This document shows, piece by piece, positions 1 to 8,263 of a DNA stretch of 64,000 bases. The DNA comes from OLB11 sp044234005 (lineage in GTDB: Bacteria > Bacteroidota > Bacteroidia > Chitinophagales > Chitinophagaceae), in assembly GCA_044234005.1 (NCBI GenBank), contig JBIIJE010000001.1:1-64000 (forward strand). Reading direction: 5' to 3'. Position 1 is the first letter of the stretch. The number at the start of each line of letters is the position of its first letter. The notes under the pieces are model-generated. The model did no database searches and was not told the origin of the DNA. It saw only the letters and a program-made list of their open reading frames with translations. A program made the position numbers and the translations under genes.

Positions 1-2
1 AC

Positions 3-182
3 GCTGAGCGATTACAACGTATTGCTATTGGGTTTAAGTACCCTTTAATCACCTACATCGTCTTGATCTCAATTAATTTAATATATGTTTTCTTACCTAG
101 TAATCTTTTTTCTTTTGATATGAATGCATTGGAAATCATTTGCCAAGGGATTAGGTTTATTGATTCATTTTTTGATTTCTAG
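3..182 (+). CDS. 3' end of an unidentified membrane protein (partial)
   Basis: An open frame enters from the left edge with codon phase at base 3 and runs 59 codons to a TAG at 180-182. The translated tail holds one clear hydrophobic stretch (YPLITYIVLISINLIYVFL) followed by a short polar end. No start codon is needed because the gene begins outside the window. I do not recognise the family. It could be the C-terminal membrane segment of a polytopic protein. The frame is short, so chance openness in AT-rich DNA cannot be excluded. Confidence 0.45.
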   Translation, partial: AERLQRIAIGFKYPLITYIVLISINLIYVFLPSNLFSFDMNALEIICQGIRFIDSFFDF

Positions 183-316
183 TTAATCTATAAAAGGATA
201 TTCTACGCATGAACTTTTTAAAAATAATCATGTGAGTAGGTATGATAGTATCTAATTCATCAAAAAATAGTTTAACCCATAAATCCAAAGTATATAATAC
301 TCTTAGGGTTTTTATT

Positions 317-324
317 TACATTTG
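317..324 (+). promoter_or_regulatory. TACATTTG promoter box before korA
   Basis: The sequence TACATTTG matches the Bacteroidota -7 consensus TAnnTTTG exactly and is followed by six bases and then the ATG at 331. Transcription would start at or next to the start codon. No clear TTG -33 element is seen at the expected distance. Confidence 0.5.
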
Positions 325-330
325 CGAACT

Positions 331-2184
331 ATGAGTACAACTACACACGAGTTAGCCCATGTAGTTATAAAATTTGCAGGCGATAGCGGCGATGGCATTC
401 AATTGACGGGCTCGCAGTTTACAACCAATACAGCTTTAATTGGTAACGATCTTTCTACTTTTCCTGATTTCCCCGCTGAAATCAGAGCTCCTATTGGAAC
501 CTTGCCCGGAGTGAGTGGTTTCCAATTGCATTTTTCATCTGAAGCAGTATTTACCCCAGGTGACGATTGCGACGTGCTAGTTGCTATGAATGCTGCAGCA
601 TTAAAAGTAAATTTAAAAAATATAAAAAAAGGAGGCATAATCATTGTTAATACTGATGGTTTTGATTCTAAAAATTTACGCCTAGCAAATTATGCAGATG
701 ACGACAACCCTATAGAAAATGACTCATTAAGCGGGTTTACAGTTTATAAAATAGATGTAACTAAACTCACACGTGAAGCATTGTCGGATGTAAGCGGATT
801 AGGTGTCAAAGAAAAAGATAGAGCAAAGAATATGTTTGTTCTCGGGTTTTTGTATTGGATGTACGACCGAGATATGCAAAATACGATTGATTTTTTAAAC
901 GAAAAATTCTGTAAAAAGCCTGAAATTCTAGACAGCAATGTCAAAGCGTTGAAAGCGGGTTATAACTATGCAGATACTACCGAATTGTTTTCAAACAGAT
1001 TTACAGTAGCCAAAGCAAAAGTAGAAGCAGGTGTTTACAGGAGTATCACTGGAAATGCAGCACTATCAATGGGTTTGATTGCGGCTAGTCAAAAATCAGG
1101 CTTACAATTATTTTTAGGCTCTTATCCTATTACGCCTGCCTCCGATATTCTGCATGACTTGAGCAAATATAAAAATTTCGGCGTGATAACTTTCCAAGCC
1201 GAAGACGAAATAGCTGCTATTACATCAGCTATTGGGGCTTCCTATGGAGGCTCCTTTGGCGTTACGACTACATCAGGACCAGGCATGGCTTTAAAAGCTG
1301 AAGCAATGGGATTAGCAGTAATGCTTGAACTTCCTTTACTCATTATAGACATTCAGCGTGGTGGACCATCAACAGGTTTGCCTACTAAAACTGAGCAAAG
1401 TGATTTGATGCAAGCGTATTATGGAAGAAATGGCGAGTGCCCGATGCCAATTATTTCCGCAAGTTCTCCATCCGATTGTTTCTTCGCCGCAATTGAAGCT
1501 GTTCGTATTTCGATAGAACATATGACACCCGTCATACTATTAAGTGATGGCTATATAGCTAATGGTGCCGAACCATGGAAATTTCCCAACTCAAAAGATA
1601 TTGCAGAGATAAAGGTTTCTTTTAAGGCGCAATTAGATGAAGGGGAAGAAAAATTAATGCCATATCAAAGAAATGAAAAATTAGCTCGCCCTTGGACCAT
1701 TCCTGGCACAAAAGGGTTGGAACATCGTATTGGTGGGTTGGAGAAACAAGACATAACAGGCAACGTAAGTTACGACCCTGAAAACCATGAGCATATGGTT
1801 AAAACCCGACAAGCTAAAATAGATAAAATTGCCAATTACATTCCAGCACAAGAATTATCATTAGGTGCTGAAAGTGGCGATTTATTGGTATTAGGCTGGG
1901 GTTCTACTTCAGGTGTTATCACCACTTGCGTGAAACAATTGATAGATGAGGGGCATGCTGTATCCCATTGTCATTTGCGATATATACGACCTTTTCCTGC
2001 TAATTTAGGCGATATACTTAAACGATTTAAAAAAATAATTGTTCCCGAAATTAACAATGGTCAACTTGTAAAAATTATTCGAAGCGAATACCTTATCGAC
2101 GCGCTCGCATTCAATAAAATCAAAGGAACACCCATTACACATAGTGAACTAAAAACATTTATTGAAACTCAACTTAAAAATTAA
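331..2184 (+). CDS. korA: 2-oxoacid:ferredoxin oxidoreductase alpha subunit, gamma-alpha fusion (KorA type)
   Basis: This 617-residue protein is the alpha subunit of a 2-oxoacid (probably 2-oxoglutarate):acceptor oxidoreductase, which makes acyl-CoA and reduced ferredoxin. The N-terminal third is the gamma-type domain (KFAGDSGDGIQLTG near residues 14-27). The rest is the pyruvate-ferredoxin oxidoreductase domain I/II (SYPITPASDILHDL and TSGPGMALKAEAMGL). Substrate choice is inferred from family resemblance. A TTG nine bases upstream is possible as a start, but it lies inside the promoter box, so the ATG is preferred. The beta subunit (korB), which carries the thiamine-pyrophosphate and Fe-S sites and usually follows directly, is not in the window; a decayed gene and a MITE-like element lie downstream instead. 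Confidence 0.9.
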   Translation: MSTTTHELAHVVIKFAGDSGDGIQLTGSQFTTNTALIGNDLSTFPDFPAEIRAPIGTLPGVSGFQLHFSSEAVFTPGDDCDVLVAMNAAALKVNLKNIKKGGIIIVNTDGFDSKNLRLANYADDDNPIENDSLSGFTVYKIDVTKLTREALSDVSGLGVKEKDRAKNMFVLGFLYWMYDRDMQNTIDFLNEKFCKKPEILDSNVKALKAGYNYADTTELFSNRFTVAKAKVEAGVYRSITGNAALSMGLIAASQKSGLQLFLGSYPITPASDILHDLSKYKNFGVITFQAEDEIAAITSAIGASYGGSFGVTTTSGPGMALKAEAMGLAVMLELPLLIIDIQRGGPSTGLPTKTEQSDLMQAYYGRNGECPMPIISASSPSDCFFAAIEAVRISIEHMTPVILLSDGYIANGAEPWKFPNSKDIAEIKVSFKAQLDEGEEKLMPYQRNEKLARPWTIPGTKGLEHRIGGLEKQDITGNVSYDPENHEHMVKTRQAKIDKIANYIPAQELSLGAESGDLLVLGWGSTSGVITTCVKQLIDEGHAVSHCHLRYIRPFPANLGDILKRFKKIIVPEINNGQLVKIIRSEYLIDALAFNKIKGTPITHSELKTFIETQLKN

Positions 2185-2260
2185 ATCTTATCATAATCCC
2201 AAGCACAAGTATTAAACTACCCGCACAATTTTAAAAATAATCTTTAAGTTAAATGAATCA

Positions 2261-2848
2261 ATGCTTCTTACTTGCTTTTATCTTTTTATATTGATTGGAA
2301 TTAATGCATGCAATTTATATAATGGACACATTCGCGGACCGCGTATAAACAAAATCGAAGTGGAACTAACACCAATAGATAAACTTATACCTGAGCAATA
2401 CCACACACACTGAGAAATAAAATCGGAGTAAATTCATAAGGTACTTGACGATATACAAAATACATGATCCGAAGCTGAGGTTGAATTAATAGAGGATAGT
2501 GAAAAAGTATTATTTCCCAATAACATCACTTACCAATCTAAAGAAATTGTGCCTTCGAGCAGCTATCTGACACCTCTTCAATCATTTTCTAATTTACTCA
2601 TTAAATACCATCGCACAAACATATTAGTATCTGGGCATACTGATAATAGAGGCAACGAAATAATGAATAAATCTATATCTAAGCAAAGAGCAGATAATTT
2701 TAAGCACACTATTGTGAACCATGGTGTTGCTTCTCACCATCTAGAATCATGGGGAATAGGCGCATCTTATCCAATTACTGAAAATGAAACATTAGAAGGT
2801 CGAGAAAAAAACAGACGTGTAGAATTTATTGTTCTATATCGTGAGTAA
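2261..2848 (+). pseudogene. Decayed OmpA/YiaD-like lipoprotein gene
   Basis: An ATG at 2261 opens a short peptide with a lipoprotein-like signal (FILIGINAC) and stops at a TGA at 2411-2413. After a stretch with stops in every frame, a frame open from 2468 to 2848 encodes an OmpA-family peptidoglycan-binding domain with SGHTDNRGN and EGREKNRRVEF. In intact relatives a lipoprotein signal, a linker and this domain form one protein. At least two stops separate the parts here (TGA at 2411 and TGA at 2465), so I read this as one gene decayed in the middle. The 99-codon GTG-started tail could be translated but would lack a signal peptide. Confidence 0.65.
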
Positions 2849-3010
2849 TAAACTTGTATTTATGATGGCGTAAAGATCCATTTTCCCTATCTCAAATACA
2901 GATGACATGCTGGTTAACTTTATACAAGATGCTGTATTGCGGCATCAATAGTCTTGGAAAGCCCGAATCCCGATTTAGAAAAACATAACGAGGTTCAAGT
3001 AGATTTTTCT

Positions 3011-3352
3011 ATGATTATCCGTAAAGTTACCTATTTTCTCTTCCACTTTTGCCTTGACGCAAAAGTTGAGCAAAAGGTCAAGGCTGAAGATTCTTGGCAT
3101 AAAAATAATTTCATCTACGCTACTTTTATCCAAACTCGCACACAAATATATTCGCTCTATAGCTAGATTCTCTTGTGCTCAAACAGTGGATAAAAGTTAA
3201 GCTCCGATTTCAATATTTTTAAATGCCTCGAATCTTAGGCCATATCTTACACTAAAACTTTTACTTGATACAATGCTTTGAAAAAATTAGGTACTCAATT
3301 GATGTCATCTGTATTCATTCACCATATTAAGGTAGTTTAACGGATAATCATT
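3011..3352. mobile_element. MITE-like element, copy 1 (342 bp)
   Basis: The element begins ATGATTATCCG and ends CGGATAATCATT. The terminal inverted repeats pair perfectly over 11 bases and imperfectly (one gap, two mismatches) over about 22. The 9-mer GATTTTTCT lies directly on both sides (3002-3010 and 3353-3361), as expected of a target-site duplication. It carries an internal perfect inverted repeat, ACTTTTATCCA at 3122-3132 and TGGATAAAAGT at 3187-3197, and a small stem GCCTTGAC/GTCAAGGC at 3051-3058 and 3077-3084. A second copy is at 42551-42879. No transposase is encoded; a 70-codon frame crossing it looks accidental. It would need a transposase in trans. Confidence 0.8.
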
Positions 3353-3361
3353 GATTTTTCT

Positions 3362-3547
3362 TGTCTATGAAAAAGCTTTGGAACCATATTCCTCACGGCG
3401 AGCACACAAAATATGAATAAGTAGGATTTTCAATTGTATTACTTTATCAAAAATAACCTTTGCAAGGGTCTCATTTTTTACCCCTATAAGATTACTCTCT
3501 ATATTCTCAAAATTTTAAGCGAAATTCGCATCCACAAATTATAAGGC
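3362..3547. other. Intergenic region before odhB
   Basis: Between the MITE-like element and odhB I see no gene. It must hold the odhB promoter unless transcription enters from the element, but no exact TAnnTTTG box is present close to the start codon. Confidence 0.3.
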
Positions 3548-4753
3548 ATGATAGAAATTAAAGTACCTCCCGTAGGCGAAAGCATTAATGAAGTTACACT
3601 TGTAAAATGGACAAAACCTGATGGTGCGTGGGTTGAACGCGATGATGTGCTATGCGAACTAGAAAGCGAAAAGGCTACATTTGAATTAAACGCTGAACAA
3701 GCAGGCATATTAACGCACATTGCCAAAGAAGATCAAGTATTATTGATTGGCGATTTAGCTTGTAGAATAGATGAAAAGGCTTTAAGGCCCGCAAATACTG
3801 CTGTAAAAGAAGAAAAGAAAATAGAAGTCTCTTCAACTCCAACTGCGACCGCTCCAGTTGAGGTAAATACAAATTTACCAAAAGCAACTCCGGTTGCTAC
3901 ACAAATGTTGGTTGAGAATAAAATAGATGCAAGCCATGTAAAAGGTACCGGGCCTTCAGGTAAAATATCCAAGCAAGATGTATTGTCGGTATTACAGCAA
4001 GGAAACTTACCAACAGCAGCGTATTCGCGAGAAGATAAACCTGAAAAAATGAGTAACCTACGTAAGACGATTAGTCGTAGATTGGTAGAAGCGAAAAATA
4101 GCACAGCTATGTTAACTACATTTAATGAAGTTGACATGACGGCAATTATGGAAATACGCGCGAAGTATAAGGATAACTTTAAAGAGAAACATGGTGTAGG
4201 ATTAGGCTTTATGAGCTTTTTTACAAAAGCTTGCTGCATCGCTTTACAAGAATGGCGAGCGGTGAATGCATATATTGATGGCGAATCAATTGTTTATCAT
4301 GATTACTGCGACATTTCTATAGCCGTTAGCGCACCTAAAGGATTGGTTGTCCCTATTATTCGCAATGCTGAAAGTATGAGTATGGCAGAAATTGAAGGCA
4401 AAGTTGCTGAATTAGCAGGTAAAGCACGCGACAACAAATTATCGATAGAAGAAATGACAGGAGGCACATTTACCATCACAAATGGCGGTGTCTTTGGATC
4501 ATTGATGAGCACTCCAATCATAAATATTCCACAATCTGCCATATTAGGTATGCATAAAATTCAAGACAGACCTATGGCTATTAATGGACAAGTTGTAATA
4601 CGCCCTATGATGTATTTGGCCTTGAGCTATGACCATAGAATTATAGACGGTAGAGAAAGTGTAGGATTTTTAGTGCGTGTTAAAGAACTCTTAGAAAACC
4701 CACAGTTATTGCTAGTAGGCAAAGATCCAACTAAAATATTGTTGGAGCTATAA
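3548..4753 (+). CDS. odhB: Dihydrolipoyl succinyltransferase, E2 of 2-oxoglutarate dehydrogenase
   Basis: This 401-residue acyltransferase passes succinyl groups from lipoyl-lysine to CoA in the TCA cycle. The order is standard: an N-terminal lipoyl domain (residues 1-76, lipoylated Lys expected at 42 in ESEKA), a low-complexity linker, a peripheral subunit-binding domain (about 115-150, GTGPSGKISKQDVL) and a catalytic domain whose SYDHRIIDGRE motif supplies His363 and Asp367. Length fits the family. The E1 gene (odhA/sucA), which commonly precedes it, is not adjacent. Another oxoacid-metabolising gene, korA, is the closest intact upstream gene. A branched-chain E2 is a less likely alternative. 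Confidence 0.9.
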   Translation: MIEIKVPPVGESINEVTLVKWTKPDGAWVERDDVLCELESEKATFELNAEQAGILTHIAKEDQVLLIGDLACRIDEKALRPANTAVKEEKKIEVSSTPTATAPVEVNTNLPKATPVATQMLVENKIDASHVKGTGPSGKISKQDVLSVLQQGNLPTAAYSREDKPEKMSNLRKTISRRLVEAKNSTAMLTTFNEVDMTAIMEIRAKYKDNFKEKHGVGLGFMSFFTKACCIALQEWRAVNAYIDGESIVYHDYCDISIAVSAPKGLVVPIIRNAESMSMAEIEGKVAELAGKARDNKLSIEEMTGGTFTITNGGVFGSLMSTPIINIPQSAILGMHKIQDRPMAINGQVVIRPMMYLALSYDHRIIDGRESVGFLVRVKELLENPQLLLVGKDPTKILLEL

Positions 4754-4790
4754 CCTCATGAAACTAACTTTCACATGCTAAACGCAACTC

Positions 4791-5933
4791 ATGTTTATAC
4801 AAGCTTATTTTGAAGTTGCGGCACATTTAATTGATCAATACGAATTGCAAATGCCTTTGCACTTGTATTTAAAAAATTATTTTAAGAACAATAAAAAATA
4901 TGGATCGCGCGATAGAAAATATATCGCCGAATTGGTTTATGGATTTTACCGTGTTGGCAAAGGAAATGAGCACATAAGCAAACCCATATGTATGATGTTA
5001 GGCTCATGGCTTGGCGCAAGATTACCAAAATTATTTTTCGAAAAATCAAACGCAGAAATAGCTACAGTGTATGATTTGGATTTGGATGCAAAATTAAAAT
5101 GGGCTTACGAAAAGTATGGACTAAAAATACTTATTCCTTTTGCCCTGAGTAAAAAAATTAGTGAAAATGACTTTGTAACAAACTTGTTTTCACAACCTTT
5201 ATTTTTTATTCGCTTGCGAAGAAACAAAAATGAAATTCTAAAAATATTAACCCAACATAAGATAAGCTTTGAAGTGATAGCGGAAAACTGTATTGCATTA
5301 GCCGCTTCAACACATTTAGAAAATATATTAGCAGCTGACGAATATGTGATACAAGATTGGGCTTCGCAACAAGTTGGCAATTATTTACATCCTCATGCAA
5401 ATGAAAAATGGTGGGATGTGTGCTGTGCAAGTGGCGGCAAATCATTATTGCTGCTAGACAAAAACAGAAGAATCAATTTAAGCGGCAGCGATATCAGAAG
5501 TAGTATTTTGAAAAACTATCACTTGCGCATGCAGTCTTATGGTTACGGTAATAATTACACTTCGTTTGAAATCGATGCTGCGCAAAGCTTTTCTCATCTT
5601 GAGTCAAAAAGTTTTGATTGCATTTTGGCGGATGTGCCCTGCAGCGGTTCGGGCACTTGGGCCAGGTCACCCGAACAACTTTACTTTTTTACACAAGAAA
5701 AATTAGATGCTTATTGTGACACGCAAGAAAAAATCGTACAGAATATATTACAAATTATGAAGCCCCAATCGAAATTGTATTATGTAACATGCAGTGTATT
5801 CTCGCAAGAAAACGAATCGATTTTGCAAAAAATTGAACAACTTAAAAATGTAGAAATACGCTCCAGCCAATTATTACAAGCTTGGCATCAGAAAGGAGAT
5901 TGCTTGTTTTTAAGCGAAATTATTAAGTCTTAA
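4791..5933 (+). CDS. RsmB/NOP family rRNA cytosine-C5 methyltransferase
   Basis: This 380-residue S-adenosylmethionine-dependent methyltransferase probably modifies cytosine in ribosomal RNA. The SAM-binding region has WWDVCCASGGKSLLLLD, and the two catalytic cysteines are visible in ADVPCSGSGTWARSPE and YVTCSVFSQENE. The N-terminal 180 residues are helical and less conserved. It starts 37 bases after odhB on the same strand and may be cotranscribed with it. Which cytosine is modified cannot be read from the sequence. Confidence 0.85.
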   Translation: MFIQAYFEVAAHLIDQYELQMPLHLYLKNYFKNNKKYGSRDRKYIAELVYGFYRVGKGNEHISKPICMMLGSWLGARLPKLFFEKSNAEIATVYDLDLDAKLKWAYEKYGLKILIPFALSKKISENDFVTNLFSQPLFFIRLRRNKNEILKILTQHKISFEVIAENCIALAASTHLENILAADEYVIQDWASQQVGNYLHPHANEKWWDVCCASGGKSLLLLDKNRRINLSGSDIRSSILKNYHLRMQSYGYGNNYTSFEIDAAQSFSHLESKSFDCILADVPCSGSGTWARSPEQLYFFTQEKLDAYCDTQEKIVQNILQIMKPQSKLYYVTCSVFSQENESILQKIEQLKNVEIRSSQLLQAWHQKGDCLFLSEIIKS

Positions 5934-5990
5934 TTCAATTGAAATATACAAGGGCGTGATTGTAGAAATAATTTAGCACATTTGTAGTTT

Positions 5991-7736
5991 ATGAATCTTA
6001 TCTCAGCGGTAATTATTACATTAAACGAAGCTCATAACATAGAGCGATGTTTAATTTCATTACAAGGTATTGTTGATGAAATTGTGGTATTAGATAGCTT
6101 TTCGAAAGATAGTACAAAAGAGATTTGCGAGAAATATAACGTAAAATTTTATGAAAGAAAATGGGAAGGGTATTCGGCATCAAAGAATTACGGTAACCAA
6201 TTAGCAACACACGATTTAATTTTTTCTATCGATGCAGATGAATGTTTAAGTGACAAATTACAGCAGTCTATTCTTTCATTTAAACTTCAAAATGAATATA
6301 AGCTCGCTCGCCTAAAACGTCTTACAAATTATTGCGGCTCATGGATTAAGCACTGTGGTTGGTATCCAGATTATAAGGAAAGAATTTTTCATAGAAAACA
6401 TACGCAATGGCAAGGTGTGTTACACGAAACATTACATCATGATGCTAAATACAAAGTATATGAATTAGAAGGTGATTTGCTGCACTATAGCTACCATGAA
6501 CCTGAAGATCATATTAAACAAATTGAAAAATTTACAGATATAGCGGCGCGCGATGCTGTGCTAAAGGGCCAGGATGCTTTTTTTCTTAAACCCTATTTTT
6601 CGGCCTTGCTCAGGTTCATCAAAATGTATTTACTACAATGGGGTTTTTTGGACGGCAAAGCAGGATGGCAAGTATGTACAAGAAGTGCTTATGCTGCCTT
6701 TTTGAAATACACAAAAATTATTCAATTCTCTCGAATTAAGAACATTCGTCATATACTCATTAGTCGAACAGATGCAATCGGCGATGTCATGCTAACAATT
6801 CCATTAGCCAAGTACATAAAAGAAAAAATGCCAAATGTTCGGGTAAGTTTTTTAGGCAATACTTATACAAAACCCATTTTAGCATATTGTCAATCTATTG
6901 ATGAGATAATAGAATTTGCCTCATTACAAAAGCTTTCAAAGGCTGCACAAATTGAAACGCTTGCTAGCAAATCGATAGATGCCATTGTTCATGTGTTTCC
7001 AAATCCGGCGATTGCAGCACTCGCCAAGCAGGCAAATATTCCGCTGCGGATTGGCACTACAAATAGAGTCTATCATTGGTTTACTTGTAATATATTAATA
7101 CGAATGAGCCGTAAGAAATCTGAACTACATGAAGCCGAATTAAATTTTAGTTTGCTGGAAGGGTTAGCAATTAACTCATTTCCTAAGAAAGAAACATTGC
7201 ATCAGTATTATGATTTAAAAGTTGATATAGTAGATGATATCGTGAAAGAGTATATTGATAAAAACAAAGTGAATTTAATACTTCACACTAAATCGAGAGG
7301 CAGTGCTCGTGAATGGGGCTTAGAAAATTTTCGACAACTTATTTCACGATTGAATAAAGACAAATACAACATTATTCTCAGTGGCACTGAAGAGGAGGGT
7401 CTTTTATTCAGAGAACAATTAGTAAAACCTTACGATTACATTAAAGATGCTTCTGGAAAATTTACTTTGAAACAATTTATACAATTAATAAAAGCATCCG
7501 ATGCATTAGTAGCTGCCAGTACGGGCCCATTGCATATTGCCGCTGCATTAGGACTCAAAGCCGTAGGATTGTATGCGCCTCTCAAACCTTTATTTCCGCA
7601 ACGTTGGGGGCCATTGGGTGAAAAGGCTAAAGCTTTGGCAATTGATAAAAACTGTGATGATTGTAAAAATGGAAGCAGATGCTTATGCATTGAATCGATT
7701 CAAGTGGATAATGTAATTCAAGCAATCGAGTCTTGA
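5991..7736 (+). CDS. Fused glycosyltransferase: GT2 (WaaE/LgtF-like) plus GT9 (heptosyltransferase-like)
   Basis: One uninterrupted 581-residue frame joins two enzymes usually encoded separately. Residues 1 to about 255 form a GT2 domain of the type that adds sugars to the LPS core (SAVIITLNEAHNIERCL, then LDSFSKDST and SIDADE). Residues from about 264 form a GT9 domain of the heptosyltransferase family (ISRTDAIGDVMLTIPLAKYI, and near the end ASTGPLHIAAALGLKAVGLY). Both act on cytoplasmic-face lipid-linked acceptors, so the fusion would couple two successive steps of LPS core assembly. A near-consensus promoter box (CACATTTG, 5977-5984) ends six bases before the ATG. It converges with the next gene, with three bases between the stop codons. 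Confidence 0.88.
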   Translation: MNLISAVIITLNEAHNIERCLISLQGIVDEIVVLDSFSKDSTKEICEKYNVKFYERKWEGYSASKNYGNQLATHDLIFSIDADECLSDKLQQSILSFKLQNEYKLARLKRLTNYCGSWIKHCGWYPDYKERIFHRKHTQWQGVLHETLHHDAKYKVYELEGDLLHYSYHEPEDHIKQIEKFTDIAARDAVLKGQDAFFLKPYFSALLRFIKMYLLQWGFLDGKAGWQVCTRSAYAAFLKYTKIIQFSRIKNIRHILISRTDAIGDVMLTIPLAKYIKEKMPNVRVSFLGNTYTKPILAYCQSIDEIIEFASLQKLSKAAQIETLASKSIDAIVHVFPNPAIAALAKQANIPLRIGTTNRVYHWFTCNILIRMSRKKSELHEAELNFSLLEGLAINSFPKKETLHQYYDLKVDIVDDIVKEYIDKNKVNLILHTKSRGSAREWGLENFRQLISRLNKDKYNIILSGTEEEGLLFREQLVKPYDYIKDASGKFTLKQFIQLIKASDALVAASTGPLHIAAALGLKAVGLYAPLKPLFPQRWGPLGEKAKALAIDKNCDDCKNGSRCLCIESIQVDNVIQAIES

Positions 7737-7739
7737 TTA

Positions 7740-8252
7740 TTATTTAAACCACGAACTATACATCACATAATTATTTGCGATTCTATCGATTTCACCATGT
7801 ATGAGCTCTTGCGAAATGTCTTTTACTTTTTTTGCTGGAACACCTGCATAAATACAACCACTTTCGCATATTGTATTTTCAAGAACCACTGCGCCTGCTG
7901 CAATAATTGTATTAGAGCCTATTACCGCGTTATCCATGACAATTGCTCCCATTCCAATCAATACATTGTCGGCTACTTTGCAACCATGTACCAGCGCATT
8001 ATGTCCAATAGAAACATTATTACCTATCTCTAACACGGTTTTTTGGTAAGTACAATGCAGGACGGCTCCATCTTGTACATTTACCTTATTCCCCATTTTG
8101 ATTGAGTTTACATCGCCACGTATGACTGCATTAAACCATACGCTGCATGACTCGCCCATTACAATATCGCCTACAATAGTGGCATTAGGTGCAATAAAAC
8201 AAGATTCAGGAATTTGAGGAGAGACTCCTTGTACTGATAAAATAAGTGGCAT
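7740..8252 (-). CDS. Gamma-carbonic-anhydrase-like hexapeptide protein (YrdA/PaaY type)
   Basis: This 170-residue protein is a left-handed beta-helix of hexapeptide repeats. Metal-binding histidines are seen in VLHCTYQ (His66) and SIGHNALVHGC (His84, His89), the pattern of gamma-class carbonic anhydrases and their YrdA/PaaY relatives. Length matches this short subfamily. It starts 11 bases after murA ends and is probably cotranscribed with it. Whether it hydrates CO2, acts as a thioesterase or is an inactive homologue cannot be decided here. Confidence 0.8.
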   Translation of the reverse strand: MPLILSVQGVSPQIPESCFIAPNATIVGDIVMGESCSVWFNAVIRGDVNSIKMGNKVNVQDGAVLHCTYQKTVLEIGNNVSIGHNALVHGCKVADNVLIGMGAIVMDNAVIGSNTIIAAGAVVLENTICESGCIYAGVPAKKVKDISQELIHGEIDRIANNYVMYSSWFK

Positions 8253-8263
8253 GATGTTTAATT

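Noticed and set aside
2954..3166. 70-codon + strand frame
   Set aside because: It runs across the left end of MITE-like copy 1, has a TTG start, low-complexity composition and no family resemblance. The equivalent region in copy 2 is not open, so it is accidental.
3733..4239. 168-codon antisense frame inside odhB
   Set aside because: Shadow of the well-supported odhB coding frame; no domain or start-site evidence. The same applies to the long antisense frames inside the thiolase (41253-41765) and wecB (18921-19334) genes.
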